The position numbers were made by a program, and so were the translations under genes. 64,000 nt of DNA from Pelomonas sp047654785 (GTDB lineage Bacteria > Pseudomonadota > Gammaproteobacteria > Burkholderiales > Burkholderiaceae_C): assembly GCF_047654785.1 (NCBI RefSeq), contig NZ_JASGKQ010000003.1, positions 1,364,001 through 1,428,000 of the forward strand, read 5' to 3'. Each line of letters starts with the position of its first letter. Position 1 is the stretch's first letter. Under the pieces are notes generated by a model that worked only from the letters and a program-made list of their open reading frames with translations, was not told the DNA's origin and made no database searches. Shown piece after piece: positions 24,544 to 33,419 of the stretch.

Positions 24544-25590
24544 ATGCCTCCCGCCGCCGCCCCTCCCCTCGACCTCCCCCACGCGCTGCAGCAGGCGCTC
24601 GCGCTCGCCGAACAGGCCATCGGGCTGACCGACCCCAACCCGCGCGTCGGCTGCGTGCTGCTGTCGCCCGCCGGGCAGCTGCTCGGCAGCGGCCACACGC
24701 AGGCCGCCGGCCAGGCCCATGCCGAGGTGATGGCGCTGCGCGACGCCGCCGCCCGCGGCCACGACCTGCGCGGCGCCACCGCCGTCGTCACGCTGGAGCC
24801 CTGCTCCCACCATGGCCGCACGCCGCCCTGCTGCGACGCGCTGGTCGCCGCCGGCATCGCCCGCGTCGTCGTCGCCGTGCAGGACCCCAACCCCCAAGTC
24901 GCCGGCCAGGGCCTGGCGCGGCTGCGGGCGGCCGGCCTGCAGGTCGAGCTGGCGGCCCCGGCCGTGGCCGACGCCGCGCGGGAGCTGAACATCGGCTTCT
25001 TCTCCCGCATGCAGCGCGGCCGGCCCTTCGTGCGGCTGAAGTCCGCCATCTCGCTGGACGGCCGCACCGCGCTGCCCGACGGCCGCAGCCAGTGGATCAC
25101 CGGCGAGGCGGCGCGCGCCGACGGCCACGCCTGGCGCCGCCGCGCCGGGGCCGTGCTGACCGGCATCGGCACCGTGCTGGCCGACGACCCGCGCATGGAC
25201 GTGCGCCTCGTGCCCACCTCGAAGCAGCCGCTGCGCCTCGTGCTCGACCCGCGCGGGCGCCTGCCGGCGGCGGCCCGCATCCTGCAGCCGCCCGGCGAGG
25301 CGCGCGTCATCGGCCCCGGCCGCGCGGACCTGCCCGCGCTGCTGGCCGAGCTGGGCGCGCAAGGCGTCAACGAGCTGCACGTCGAAGCCGGGCCGGTGCT
25401 GTCAGGCGCCTTCCTGGCCGCCGGCCTGGTCGACGAACTGCTGGTCTACCAGGCGCCGCTGCTGGTCGGCGAAGGCCGGCCGCTGGCCGCGCTGCCGCCG
25501 CTGGCCGCCCTGGGCGACGCCCCGCGCTGGCGCCTCGTGGAGGCCACCGCCGTCGGCGCCGATCTGCGCCTGCGGCTGCGTCCGACCTAG
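24544..25590 (+). CDS. ribD: Bifunctional riboflavin deaminase/reductase
   Basis: RibD deaminates the GTP cyclohydrolase II product and then reduces its ribosyl side chain, steps 2 and 3 of riboflavin synthesis. The 348-residue protein has the zinc deaminase domain (His59 and Glu61 in HAEVMAL; Cys87 and Cys96 in PCSHHGRTPPC) and the NADPH-dependent reductase domain (VRLKSAISLDGRTAL, SQWITGEAARADGH, TGIGTVLADDPRM, VEAGPVLSGAFL). A TAGACT at 24532-24537 ends only 6 nt before the ATG, so transcripts may have little or no leader. No FMN riboswitch is seen upstream. Confidence 0.96.
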   Translation: MPPAAAPPLDLPHALQQALALAEQAIGLTDPNPRVGCVLLSPAGQLLGSGHTQAAGQAHAEVMALRDAAARGHDLRGATAVVTLEPCSHHGRTPPCCDALVAAGIARVVVAVQDPNPQVAGQGLARLRAAGLQVELAAPAVADAARELNIGFFSRMQRGRPFVRLKSAISLDGRTALPDGRSQWITGEAARADGHAWRRRAGAVLTGIGTVLADDPRMDVRLVPTSKQPLRLVLDPRGRLPAAARILQPPGEARVIGPGRADLPALLAELGAQGVNELHVEAGPVLSGAFLAAGLVDELLVYQAPLLVGEGRPLAALPPLAALGDAPRWRLVEATAVGADLRLRLRPT

Positions 25591-25600
25591 GGTCGCCACC

Positions 25601-25606
25601 TACAAT
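25601..25606 (+). promoter_or_regulatory. Candidate -10 element close to the ribB start
   Basis: TACAAT at 25601-25606 ends 8 nt before ATG 25615. A transcript starting at the usual distance would begin at about 25613 and be essentially leaderless. No Shine-Dalgarno sequence precedes the ATG, in agreement with that. No convincing -35 element was found. Confidence 0.4.
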
Positions 25607-25614
25607 CGCCGGCT

Positions 25615-26733
<1,119 letters not shown>

Positions 26734-26741
26734 GGCCCGCG

Positions 26742-27215
26742 ATGCAGCATTCCGACCCCGGCCAGGCCAGCTTCGAAGGCGCGCTCGACGGCAGCGCGCT
26801 GAGCATTGCCATCGTCCAGGCGCGCTTCAACGACGCCATCACCTCCGCGCTGGCCAGCGCCTGCCTGGCCGAGCTGTCCGTCCTCGGCGTGCCGGCCGAG
26901 GCCATCCGCCACGTCACCGTGCCCGGCGCGCTGGAGGTGCCGCTGGCGCTGCAGGCGCTGGCCGAGCGCGGCGGCTTCGACGCGCTGATCGCGCTGGGCT
27001 GCGTCATCCGCGGCGAGACCTACCACTTCGAGCTGGTCGCCAACGAGAGCGGCGCCGCCGTCACCCGCGTCGGGCTGGACCACGGCCTCCCGATCGCCAA
27101 CGCCATCCTGACCGTCGAGAACGAGACCCAGGCCTGGGCCCGGGCCGAGCCCAAGGGCCGCGACGCCGCGCGCGTGGCGGTCGAAATGGCCAACCTGCTG
27201 AAAGACATCGAGTGA
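26742..27215 (+). CDS. ribH: 6,7-dimethyl-8-ribityllumazine synthase
   Basis: RibH condenses the ribityl-pyrimidine with dihydroxybutanone phosphate to lumazine, the penultimate step of riboflavin synthesis. The 157-residue protein has IVQARFNDAITSAL, VPGALEVPLALQAL and the catalytic histidine His95 in GCVIRGETYHFELVANE. It lies 8 nt after ribB and its stop overlaps the nusB GTG start by 4 nt. The riboflavin synthase alpha gene (ribE), often between ribD and ribB, is not in this cluster. Confidence 0.97.
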   Translation: MQHSDPGQASFEGALDGSALSIAIVQARFNDAITSALASACLAELSVLGVPAEAIRHVTVPGALEVPLALQALAERGGFDALIALGCVIRGETYHFELVANESGAAVTRVGLDHGLPIANAILTVENETQAWARAEPKGRDAARVAVEMANLLKDIE

Positions 27216-27733
27216 ACGCACCGACCGCCCCCAAAACGGCCGTCAAAGCGGCCGCCAAGACGGCCGCCCGCCCCGGCCAGCCCGCCGCCGGCAGGAAGGC
27301 GCCGGCCAAGTCCGCCCGCCGCCGCTCGCGCGAGGCCGCGCTGCAAGGCCTCTACCAGTGGCTGCTGACCGGCGAGGACATCGGCGCCATCGTCGCGCTG
27401 GGCCGCGAGCAGGAGGGCTACGCCAAGCTCGACCTGAAGCACTACGACGCGCTGCTGGCCGGCTGTGTGCAGGAGGCCGCCGACCTGGACGCCATCCTCG
27501 CCCGCCACGTGGACCGCAAGACCACCGAGCTGTCGCCCATCGAGCACGCCATCCTGATGATCGGCGCCTACGAGCTCAAGCACTGCATCGACATCCCGTA
27601 CAAGGTCGCCATCAACGAGGCGGTCGAACTGGCCAAGGCCTTCGGCGGCACGGACGGCCACAAATACGTCAACGGCGTGCTGGACCGCGCCGCGGGCGAC
27701 CTGCGCCCGGTCGAGGTCGCCGCCAGGCGCTGA
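27212..27733 (+). CDS. nusB: Transcription antitermination factor NusB
   Basis: NusB, with NusE/S10, binds boxA RNA and supports rRNA antitermination. The 173-residue protein has a basic Ala/Lys-rich extension (about 1-35), then RRRSREAALQGLYQWLLTG, LDAILARHVDRKTTELSPIE and YKVAINEAVELAKAFGGTDG, all standard. It starts at GTG 27212, overlapping the ribH stop as GTGA. The ribH-nusB pairing is conserved in proteobacteria. Confidence 0.96.
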   Translation: MNAPTAPKTAVKAAAKTAARPGQPAAGRKAPAKSARRRSREAALQGLYQWLLTGEDIGAIVALGREQEGYAKLDLKHYDALLAGCVQEAADLDAILARHVDRKTTELSPIEHAILMIGAYELKHCIDIPYKVAINEAVELAKAFGGTDGHKYVNGVLDRAAGDLRPVEVAARR

Positions 27734-27741
27734 AGACGCCG

Positions 27742-28920
27742 ATGAAGCTGGCCGCCCGGCTCGACCGCATCGAGCCCTTCTACGTGATGGAGCTGGCCAA
27801 GGCGGCGGAGCGCGCCGCCGCCGGCCCGCTGTGCGACCCGGCCCGCGGCGGCCGGCGCATGATCCGGCTGAACATCGGCGAGCCGGATTTCGGCGCCGCG
27901 CCCGCCGTCCGCGACGCGCTGGCCCGCGTCGCGCAGGGCCCCACGCCCTACACCGACGCGCTGGGCCTGCCGGCGCTGCGCGAGGCGCTCTCGCGCTGGT
28001 ACGGCGAGCGCTTCGGCCTGGACGTCGCGCCGCAGCGCATCGCCATCACGGCCGGCGCCTCGGCGGCGCTGCAGCTCGCCTGCCTGGCCCTGTTCGAGCG
28101 CGGCGACGAGGTGCTGCTGCCCGACCCCTGCTACCCCTGCAACCGCCACTTCGTCGCCGCCGCCGACGCCACGCCGCGCCTGCTGCCGACCGACGCGGCC
28201 GGGCGCTTCCAGCTCTCGCCCGCGCAGGTCCGCGACGCCTGGACGCCGGCCACGCGCGGCGTGCTGCTGGCCTCGCCCGGCAACCCCACCGGCACCTCCA
28301 TCGCGCCCGAGGCGCTGCGCGAGACCGCCGGCCTGGTGCGCGAGCGCGGCGGCGCGCTAGTGGTGGACGAGATCTACCTGCCGCTGAGCTACGACGCCCG
28401 CTTCGGCGGCACGGCGCTGGCGCTGGGCGACGACATCCTCTCCGTCAACAGCTTCTCCAAGTACTTTGGCATGACCGGCTGGCGGCTGGGCTGGCTGGTG
28501 CTGCCGCCGGCGCTGGTGCCGGCCATCGAGCGGCTGGCGCAGAACCTCTACATCTGCCCGTCCACGCCGTCGCAGCGGGCGGCGCTGGCCTGCTTCGAGC
28601 CGGCGTCCATCGCCGAGTTCGAGCGCCGCCGCGCGCTGCTGAAGCAGCGCCGCGACTTCATCGTGCCGGCCTTGGACGAACTGGGCCTGACGGTGCCGGT
28701 CGCGCCGGACGGCGCGTTCTACGCCTGGATGGACGTGAGCCGCCACCGCACCGACTCCTGGGCCTTCGCCCACGAGTTGCTGGAGTGCGCCCAGGTGGCG
28801 CTGACGCCGGGGCGCGACTTCGGCCTGGCCGATCCGCGGCGCTGGATGCGGTTGTCGTTCGCGTCGTCGATGGCGGATCTCGAAGAGGCGGTGCGCCGGC
28901 TGCGCGAGGTGCTCGGATGA
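27742..28920 (+). CDS. PLP-dependent class I/II aminotransferase
   Basis: This 392-residue fold-type I aminotransferase has ITAGASAALQLAC, LPDPCYPCNRHF, SPGNPTGT (179-185), VVDEIYLPL and the PLP lysine Lys240 in NSFSKYFGMTGWRLGW. It resembles the group annotated as aspartate/alanine-type aminotransferases that sit after nusB in Burkholderiales. The amino-acid substrate cannot be told from these motifs. It starts 8 nt after the nusB stop and overlaps ybgC by 4 nt, so the riboflavin and Tol genes may form one long transcript. Confidence 0.92.
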   Translation: MKLAARLDRIEPFYVMELAKAAERAAAGPLCDPARGGRRMIRLNIGEPDFGAAPAVRDALARVAQGPTPYTDALGLPALREALSRWYGERFGLDVAPQRIAITAGASAALQLACLALFERGDEVLLPDPCYPCNRHFVAAADATPRLLPTDAAGRFQLSPAQVRDAWTPATRGVLLASPGNPTGTSIAPEALRETAGLVRERGGALVVDEIYLPLSYDARFGGTALALGDDILSVNSFSKYFGMTGWRLGWLVLPPALVPAIERLAQNLYICPSTPSQRAALACFEPASIAEFERRRALLKQRRDFIVPALDELGLTVPVAPDGAFYAWMDVSRHRTDSWAFAHELLECAQVALTPGRDFGLADPRRWMRLSFASSMADLEEAVRRLREVLG

Positions 28921-29318
28921 GCCCCTTCCGCTTTCCCGTGCGGGTGTACTGGGAGGACACCGATGCCGGCGGCATCGTCTTCTACGCCAACTACCTGAAG
29001 TTCTTCGAGCGCGCCCGCACCGAATGGCTGCGCGCGGCCGGCGTCGAGCAGCACGCGCTGCGCGAGGCGACCGGCGCGATCTTCGTCGTCGCCGCCACCC
29101 AGCTGCGCTACCTCGCGCCGGCCCGGCTCGACGACCTGCTGACCGTCACCGTCGAGCCCGAGCCCGCCGGCCGCGCCAGCCTCGTCGTGCGCCAGCGCGC
29201 GCTGCGCGGCGACACGCTGCTGGCCGAGGGCGAGATCCGCATCGGCTGCGTGCGCGCGCACGACCTGAAACCCCAACGCCTGCCGGACGCGGTCGTCGCG
29301 GCAATCACCTCCGCATGA
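28917..29318 (+). CDS. ybgC: Tol-associated acyl-CoA thioesterase YbgC
   Basis: This 133-residue hotdog-fold thioesterase has the YbgC signature YWEDTDAGGIVFYANYLKFF; Asp16 is the likely catalytic residue, followed by ERARTEWLRAAGVEQ. YbgC proteins hydrolyse acyl-CoA/acyl-ACP near the membrane and are encoded at the head of tol-pal operons. The start overlaps the aminotransferase stop (ATGA) and the stop overlaps the tolQ start by 4 nt. Confidence 0.94.
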   Translation: MSPFRFPVRVYWEDTDAGGIVFYANYLKFFERARTEWLRAAGVEQHALREATGAIFVVAATQLRYLAPARLDDLLTVTVEPEPAGRASLVVRQRALRGDTLLAEGEIRIGCVRAHDLKPQRLPDAVVAAITSA

Positions 29319-29989
29319 ACCAAGACCTCTCCATCGTTTCCCTGATCCTGCACGCGAGCTTCGCGGTGCAGCTCGTCATCGCCGGCCTGCTGCTGGTGTC
29401 GCTGGCGAGCTGGAGCGTCATCTTCGGCAAGCTCATCGGCCTCGGCCAGGTCAAGCGCCGCAACGACGCCTTCGAGGCCGAGTTCTGGAGCGGCAAGAAC
29501 CTCAACGAGCTCTACCAGGCCGTCGGCAACCGCGCCGACGGCGCGCCGCTGGAGCGCATCTTCGCGTCCGGCATGCGCGAGTTCATGAAGCTGCGCGAGA
29601 AGCGCGTCACCGACTCCGGCGCGCTGCTGGACGGCGCCCGCCGCGCGATGCGCGCCAGCTTCCAGCGCGAACTGGACGCGATGGAGAGCAACCTCTCCTT
29701 CCTCGCGTCGGTGGGCTCCGTGTCGCCCTACGTCGGGCTGTTCGGCACCATCTGGGGGATCATGCACGCCTTCGTCGGCCTGTCCAACCTGCAGCAGGTC
29801 ACGCTGGCCACCGTGGCCCCGGGCATCGCCGAGGCGCTGGTGGCCACGGCCATCGGCCTGTTCGCCGCGATTCCCGCCGTGCTGGCCTACAACCGCTTCG
29901 CGCGCCAGATCGACCGCAGCGCGATCACGCTGGAGACCTTCATCGAGGAGTTCTCCAACATCCTGCAACGCAACGCGACGCAACACTGA
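29315..29989 (+). CDS. tolQ: Tol-Pal system proton-channel subunit TolQ
   Basis: TolQ forms the inner-membrane stator with TolR, using the proton-motive force to energise TolA during outer-membrane constriction. The 224-residue protein has three membrane segments (about 15-38, 130-150, 165-190) and the MotA/TolQ/ExbB signature SVSPYVGLFGTIWGIMHAF and ATAIGLFAAIPAVLAYN. It overlaps ybgC by 4 nt. An 81-nt spacer containing a Burkholderiales-type repeat separates it from tolR. Confidence 0.96.
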   Translation: MNQDLSIVSLILHASFAVQLVIAGLLLVSLASWSVIFGKLIGLGQVKRRNDAFEAEFWSGKNLNELYQAVGNRADGAPLERIFASGMREFMKLREKRVTDSGALLDGARRAMRASFQRELDAMESNLSFLASVGSVSPYVGLFGTIWGIMHAFVGLSNLQQVTLATVAPGIAEALVATAIGLFAAIPAVLAYNRFARQIDRSAITLETFIEEFSNILQRNATQH

Positions 29990-29995
29990 GGTCAT

Positions 29996-30066
29996 GGTGC
30001 CCCCACGCTCACTTCGTTCCCTGCCCCCCGAGGGGGCGCATCAGCGCCTTCGGGCGGCCGGGCGCC
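29996..30066. repeat. Intergenic GC-rich repeat between tolQ and tolR
   Basis: The tolQ-tolR spacer holds CACGCTCACTTCGTTCCCTG followed by a perfect hairpin GCCCCC-CGA-GGGGGC (30023-30037) and CAGCGCCTTCGGGCGGCCGG. This pattern is familiar from many Burkholderiales spacers. A related core, CCCCCGAGGGG, occurs at 40016-40026. It interrupts an operon whose genes usually touch. Confidence 0.6.
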
Positions 30067-30070
30067 GCTG

Positions 30071-30505
30071 ATGGCCGCCGTCTCCGCCCGTGGCGGCCGC
30101 CGGCGCCGCACGATGAACGAGATCAACATGGTGCCGTTCATCGACGTGATGCTGGTGCTGCTCATCATCTTCATGGTCAGCGCGCCGCTGATCACGACCG
30201 GCCTGGTGGACCTGCCCAGCGTGGGCAAAAACCGCCAGCAGCCCCAGCACGTGATCCAGGTCATCGTCGGTAGCGACGAGAAGCTCAAGATCAAGCTCGA
30301 CCAACTGGAGCCCGAGGCCATCCCCGCCAACCGGCTGGCCGAGCGCGTCAAGAAGGCCCAGGGCGACGACGCGGCCAACCCGGTCGTCATCTCCGCCGAC
30401 AAGAACGTCAAGTACGAAGCCGTCGTGCAGGTCATGGACCTGCTGCAGCGCGCCGGCATCCAGCGCGTCGGCCTGGCCGTGAAGAGCGGCGCCGCGTCGA
30501 ACTGA
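30071..30505 (+). CDS. tolR: Tol-Pal system protein TolR (ExbD family)
   Basis: This 144-residue single-pass protein is the TolQ partner. The membrane segment EINMVPFIDVMLVLLIIFMV carries the essential proton-carrying aspartate (Asp25). The periplasmic domain ends VQVMDLLQRAGIQRVGLAV, the ExbD/TolR signature. Its stop and the tolA start share one base (TGATG at 30503-30507). Confidence 0.95.
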   Translation: MAAVSARGGRRRRTMNEINMVPFIDVMLVLLIIFMVSAPLITTGLVDLPSVGKNRQQPQHVIQVIVGSDEKLKIKLDQLEPEAIPANRLAERVKKAQGDDAANPVVISADKNVKYEAVVQVMDLLQRAGIQRVGLAVKSGAASN

Positions 30506-31359
30506 TGTCCGCCGCCACGCTGCGCCCCCCGGAGGCCGCCGGCATCGGCCGCGGCCTCGTGCTGGCGCTGCTCGCCCACGGCCTGCTGATCCTGGCGCTC
30601 AGCTACGGCCTGAACTGGCGCAGCGACGCCTCGCCCGCCTTCGAGGCCGAGCTGTGGTCCGCCGTGCCGCAGGTGGCCGCGCCGCGCGAACAGGCGCCGC
30701 CAGAGCCGGAGCCCGAGGCGCCCCGGCCCGAGCCCAAGGCCCCGCCGCGCGCCGCCGCCGAGGCCGAGGCCGCCGAACAGCGCGAGGCGGAGATCGCCGT
30801 CGCCAAGGCCAAAAAGGCCAAGGCCGAGCAGGCGCGCCGGGATGCGCTGGAACGCGAAAAGGAAGCCAAGGAAGAAGCCAAGGAGAAGGCCGCCAAGGAA
30901 AAGGCGCAGCAGGAAAAGGCCGAGAAGCAGGAGCAGGACCGCAAGAAGAAGGCCAAGGAGGCGAAGGAAGCCAAGGACGCCGAGGCCCGCCGCGAAGCGC
31001 TGCGCCAGGAGAACCTGCGCCGCCTGATGGGCATGGCCGGCGCCACCGGCGCGCCGGGCGCCACCGGCACGGCCAAGCAGAACGCCGCGCCGTCGGCCGG
31101 CTATGCCGGCCGGATCAAGGCCAAGATCCGCCCGCTCATCATCTACGCCGACGACGGCGGCGCCAACCCGACCGCCGAGGTGCAGGTGACGCTCAGCCCC
31201 GACGGCCTCATCCTGGGCAGCAAGGTGCTCAAGGCCAGCGGCGACGGCGAATGGGACCGCGCGGTGCTGCGCGCCATCGAGAAGGCCGAGCGCCTGCCGC
31301 GCGACGTGGACGGCCGCGTGCCGCCGGTGCTGGTGATCAGCTTCCGCCCGCGCGAGTGA
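30505..31359 (+). CDS. tolA: TolA cell-envelope bridge protein
   Basis: This 284-residue TolA has an N-terminal membrane anchor (about residues 16-36), a proline-rich linker, a long Ala/Lys/Glu helical domain (about 85-170) that spans the periplasm, a short collagen-like GATGAPGATGTA linker near residue 176, and a C-terminal TolA/TonB-type domain (IKAKIRPLIIYADD to VLVISFRPRE). tolB and pal, which normally follow, are absent; a fluoride-resistance locus follows instead. Confidence 0.92.
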   Translation: MSAATLRPPEAAGIGRGLVLALLAHGLLILALSYGLNWRSDASPAFEAELWSAVPQVAAPREQAPPEPEPEAPRPEPKAPPRAAAEAEAAEQREAEIAVAKAKKAKAEQARRDALEREKEAKEEAKEKAAKEKAQQEKAEKQEQDRKKKAKEAKEAKDAEARREALRQENLRRLMGMAGATGAPGATGTAKQNAAPSAGYAGRIKAKIRPLIIYADDGGANPTAEVQVTLSPDGLILGSKVLKASGDGEWDRAVLRAIEKAERLPRDVDGRVPPVLVISFRPRE

Positions 31360-31381
31360 CCGGAGGGCCCGCCGGGCTGCC

Positions 31382-31387
31382 TAGAAT
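31382..31387 (+). promoter_or_regulatory. Candidate -10 element before the fluoride riboswitch
   Basis: TAGAAT at 31382-31387 would place the transcription start close to 31394, just before the aptamer. No good -35 hexamer is visible. The call rests on match and position. Confidence 0.45.
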
Positions 31388-31393
31388 GCGCGC

Positions 31394-31450
31394 CCAGGAG
31401 ATGGCATGCCTCCTCGAACCGCCTGGCCCCAGGCTGATGATGCCTACGTA
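31394..31450 (+). ncRNA. Fluoride riboswitch (crcB motif)
   Basis: The sequence fits the fluoride aptamer: AGGAGATGG (31396-31404), a closing CCTCCTCGAACCGC (about 31409-31422), a CCTGG/CCAGG hairpin (31422-31434), and the conserved 3' CTGATGATGCCTAC (about 31434-31447). Fluoride riboswitches activate fluoride exporters. The downstream gene is a CLC-F-type antiporter, the expected target. Confidence 0.9.
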
Positions 31451-31474
31451 CCCCGTTCCCGGGGATGCGTAGGC
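31442..31474 (+). promoter_or_regulatory. Hairpin overlapping the fluoride aptamer 3' end
   Basis: GCCTACG (31442-31448) pairs with CGTAGGC (31468-31474), and inside it CCCC (31451-31454) with GGGG (31461-31464). The left arm contains the aptamer's conserved GCCTAC, so ligand-bound aptamer and hairpin are mutually exclusive. With no T tract it looks like a Rho-assisted or translational control element, 36 nt before ATG 31510. Confidence 0.6.
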
Positions 31475-31509
31475 GCGCGTCCCCGGCACTGACCCCGAGG
31501 ACCGCCACC

Positions 31510-32757
31510 ATGCCCCAGCTTCCCCGCCTGTCCCTGCTCCGCCACGTCGCGCGCTGGCTGCTGCTCGCCAGCCTCGTCGCCGTGCTCGCCGGCAGCGCGT
31601 CCGCGCTGTTCCTGATCGCGCTGGACCGGGCCACCGCGCTGCGCGAGGCGCAGCGCTGGCTGATCTGGGGGCTGCCGGCGGCGGGCTTCTGCGTCGGCTG
31701 GGTCTACCTGAAGCTGGGTCGCGAGGTCGAAGGCGGCAACAACCTGCTGATCGACGAGATCCACGACCCCAAGCGGGTGGTGCCGCTGCGCATGGCGCCG
31801 CTGATCCTGGCGAGCACCGTGGGCTCGCACCTGTTCGGCGCCTCGGTGGGGCGGGAAGGCACGGCCGTGCAGATGGGCGGCGCGCTGGCCGACCAGCTGA
31901 CCCGGCTGTTCCGGCTGCAGGCCGAGGACCGGCGCGTGCTGCTGATGGCCGGCATCAGCGCCGGCTTCGCGTCGGTATTCGGCACGCCGCTGGCCGGGGC
32001 GCTGTTCGGGCTGGAGGTGCTGGTCGTCGGCCGGCTGCGCCATGACGCGTTGCTGCCCTGCCTGGTCGCCGCCGTCGTCGCCGACCGGGTGACGGCCGCC
32101 TGGGGCGTCCACCACGCCCACTACGCGGCCGGCGCGCTGCCGGCGATGGCCCCCTGGCCGCTGCTGGCGGTGCTGCTGGCCGCCATCGCCTTCGGCCTCG
32201 CCGGCCGGGTGTTCGCCGGGCTGACGCATGCCGGCCAGGCGCTGATGAAGCGCCACATCGCCTACGCGCCGCTGCGGCCGCTGCTGGGCGGCGCGGTGAT
32301 CGCCGCGGTCGTCTGGGGCAGCGATGCCTGGCGCTACGCGGGCCTGGGCCTGCCCACGCTGGCCGAGGCCTTCCAGCAGCCGCTGCCGCCGTGGGACTTC
32401 GCGGCCAAGCTGCTGCTGACGGTCGCGTCGCTGGCCAGCGGCTTCAAGGGCGGCGAGGTGACGCCGCTGTTCTTCATCGGCGCCACGCTGGGCAATGCGC
32501 TGGCGCCGCTGCTGGGCCTGCCGCTGCCGATGCTGGCGGCGCTGGGCTTCGTCGCCGTGTTCGCCGGAGCGGCCAACACGCCGCTGGCCTGCACGCTGAT
32601 GGCGATGGAGCTGTTCGGCGCCGAGATCGGCGTCTACGCCGGCCTGGCCTGCGTCGTCAGCTACCTCGGCTCCGGCCACACCGGCATCTACCACGCCCAG
32701 CGCGCGGGCCACGCCAAGCCACGCCACCGGCCCGACGACGGCGCCGGACCGGGCTGA
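31510..32757 (+). CDS. CLC-F type fluoride/proton antiporter
   Basis: This 415-residue CLC-family inner-membrane protein exports fluoride in exchange for protons. GGNNLL (75-80) replaces the chloride-type GSGIP filter, and GREGT (114-118) replaces GREGP, both features of the fluoride-selective clade. GISAGFASVFGTPLAGALFGLE and FKGGEVTPLFFIGATLGNAL are further CLC blocks. A fluoride riboswitch lies just upstream, giving strong functional support. ATG 31510 is chosen over the in-frame 31465 start because the latter falls inside the regulatory hairpin. It is convergent with the bufferin operon, 5 nt apart. Confidence 0.93.
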   Translation: MPQLPRLSLLRHVARWLLLASLVAVLAGSASALFLIALDRATALREAQRWLIWGLPAAGFCVGWVYLKLGREVEGGNNLLIDEIHDPKRVVPLRMAPLILASTVGSHLFGASVGREGTAVQMGGALADQLTRLFRLQAEDRRVLLMAGISAGFASVFGTPLAGALFGLEVLVVGRLRHDALLPCLVAAVVADRVTAAWGVHHAHYAAGALPAMAPWPLLAVLLAAIAFGLAGRVFAGLTHAGQALMKRHIAYAPLRPLLGGAVIAAVVWGSDAWRYAGLGLPTLAEAFQQPLPPWDFAAKLLLTVASLASGFKGGEVTPLFFIGATLGNALAPLLGLPLPMLAALGFVAVFAGAANTPLACTLMAMELFGAEIGVYAGLACVVSYLGSGHTGIYHAQRAGHAKPRHRPDDGAGPG

Positions 32758-32762
32758 GCCCC

Positions 32763-33419
32763 TCAGCCCCGGGCCGCCAGCAGCCAGGCGTGCCGCAGCG
32801 CGGCCTGCAGCCAGGCGCCGAAGTCGAAGCCCCCGGGCTCGGCCGCCGCCAGCGCGGCGGCCAGGCTGTCGCCGCGCAGCAGCGCCGCGACGAAGGCCGC
32901 GTCGCCCGCCGGCAGCGCCTGCCACCGCGCGCGCCAGCCCTCGCGCCAGACCAGCACGCTGCCGTCCACCAGCGCGACGCCGGGCCGCAGGTCCAGCTGC
33001 AGCCGCTCCGGCGGCGTGCCGGCCAGCAGCTGCAGCGAGTCGGCGTCCAGCACCGCGTCGACGGCGCGCTCGGCGCGGGACAGCGCCCAGTCGCGCCGCG
33101 CCAGGTGCGGCAGGCCGCTGGCCTCGCCCGCGTGCCGCGCGAGGAAGCCGGCCAGCTCGCCGCCCCACTCGCCCAGGTCGCCGCGCACCGGCGGGTGCTC
33201 GCGCCAGAAGCGCCAGGCCATCGCGGCGAACGCCTCGTCGCCGAGTTCGGCCGCCACGCTGGCGAAGCCCTCGCGCAACGCGCGCGCGGCCAGCGTGCGG
33301 GCGTTGCGGCGGTAGGCCGCGAGCCCGGCGCCTGTACCGGCCCCGGCGACGCCGGCCGGCGCCGCACCGCCGTGCCGGATCGCCGCCAGCAGCGCCTGCT
33401 GCTGCTCAGCCAGGCTCAT
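32763..33419 (-). CDS. DUF2063/HvfC-BufC partner of the MNIO enzyme
   Basis: This 218-residue protein has the DUF2063 N-terminal domain (LAAYRRNARTLAARALREGF, then GDEAFAAMAWRFWREHPP and GDLGEWGGELAGFL) and a variable C-terminal half. In Hvf/bufferin systems this protein is the partner that helps the DUF692 enzyme recognise its precursor peptide. Its start overlaps the DUF692 stop by 14 nt, so translation is coupled. The older label putative DNA-binding protein is not supported by anything visible here. Confidence 0.88.
   Translation of the reverse strand: MSLAEQQQALLAAIRHGGAAPAGVAGAGTGAGLAAYRRNARTLAARALREGFASVAAELGDEAFAAMAWRFWREHPPVRGDLGEWGGELAGFLARHAGEASGLPHLARRDWALSRAERAVDAVLDADSLQLLAGTPPERLQLDLRPGVALVDGSVLVWREGWRARWQALPAGDAAFVAALLRGDSLAAALAAAEPGGFDFGAWLQAALRHAWLLAARG

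Noticed and set aside
25400..25614. FMN riboswitch before the riboflavin genes
   Set aside because: Neither the ribD nor the ribB upstream region has room for or matches the RFN element.
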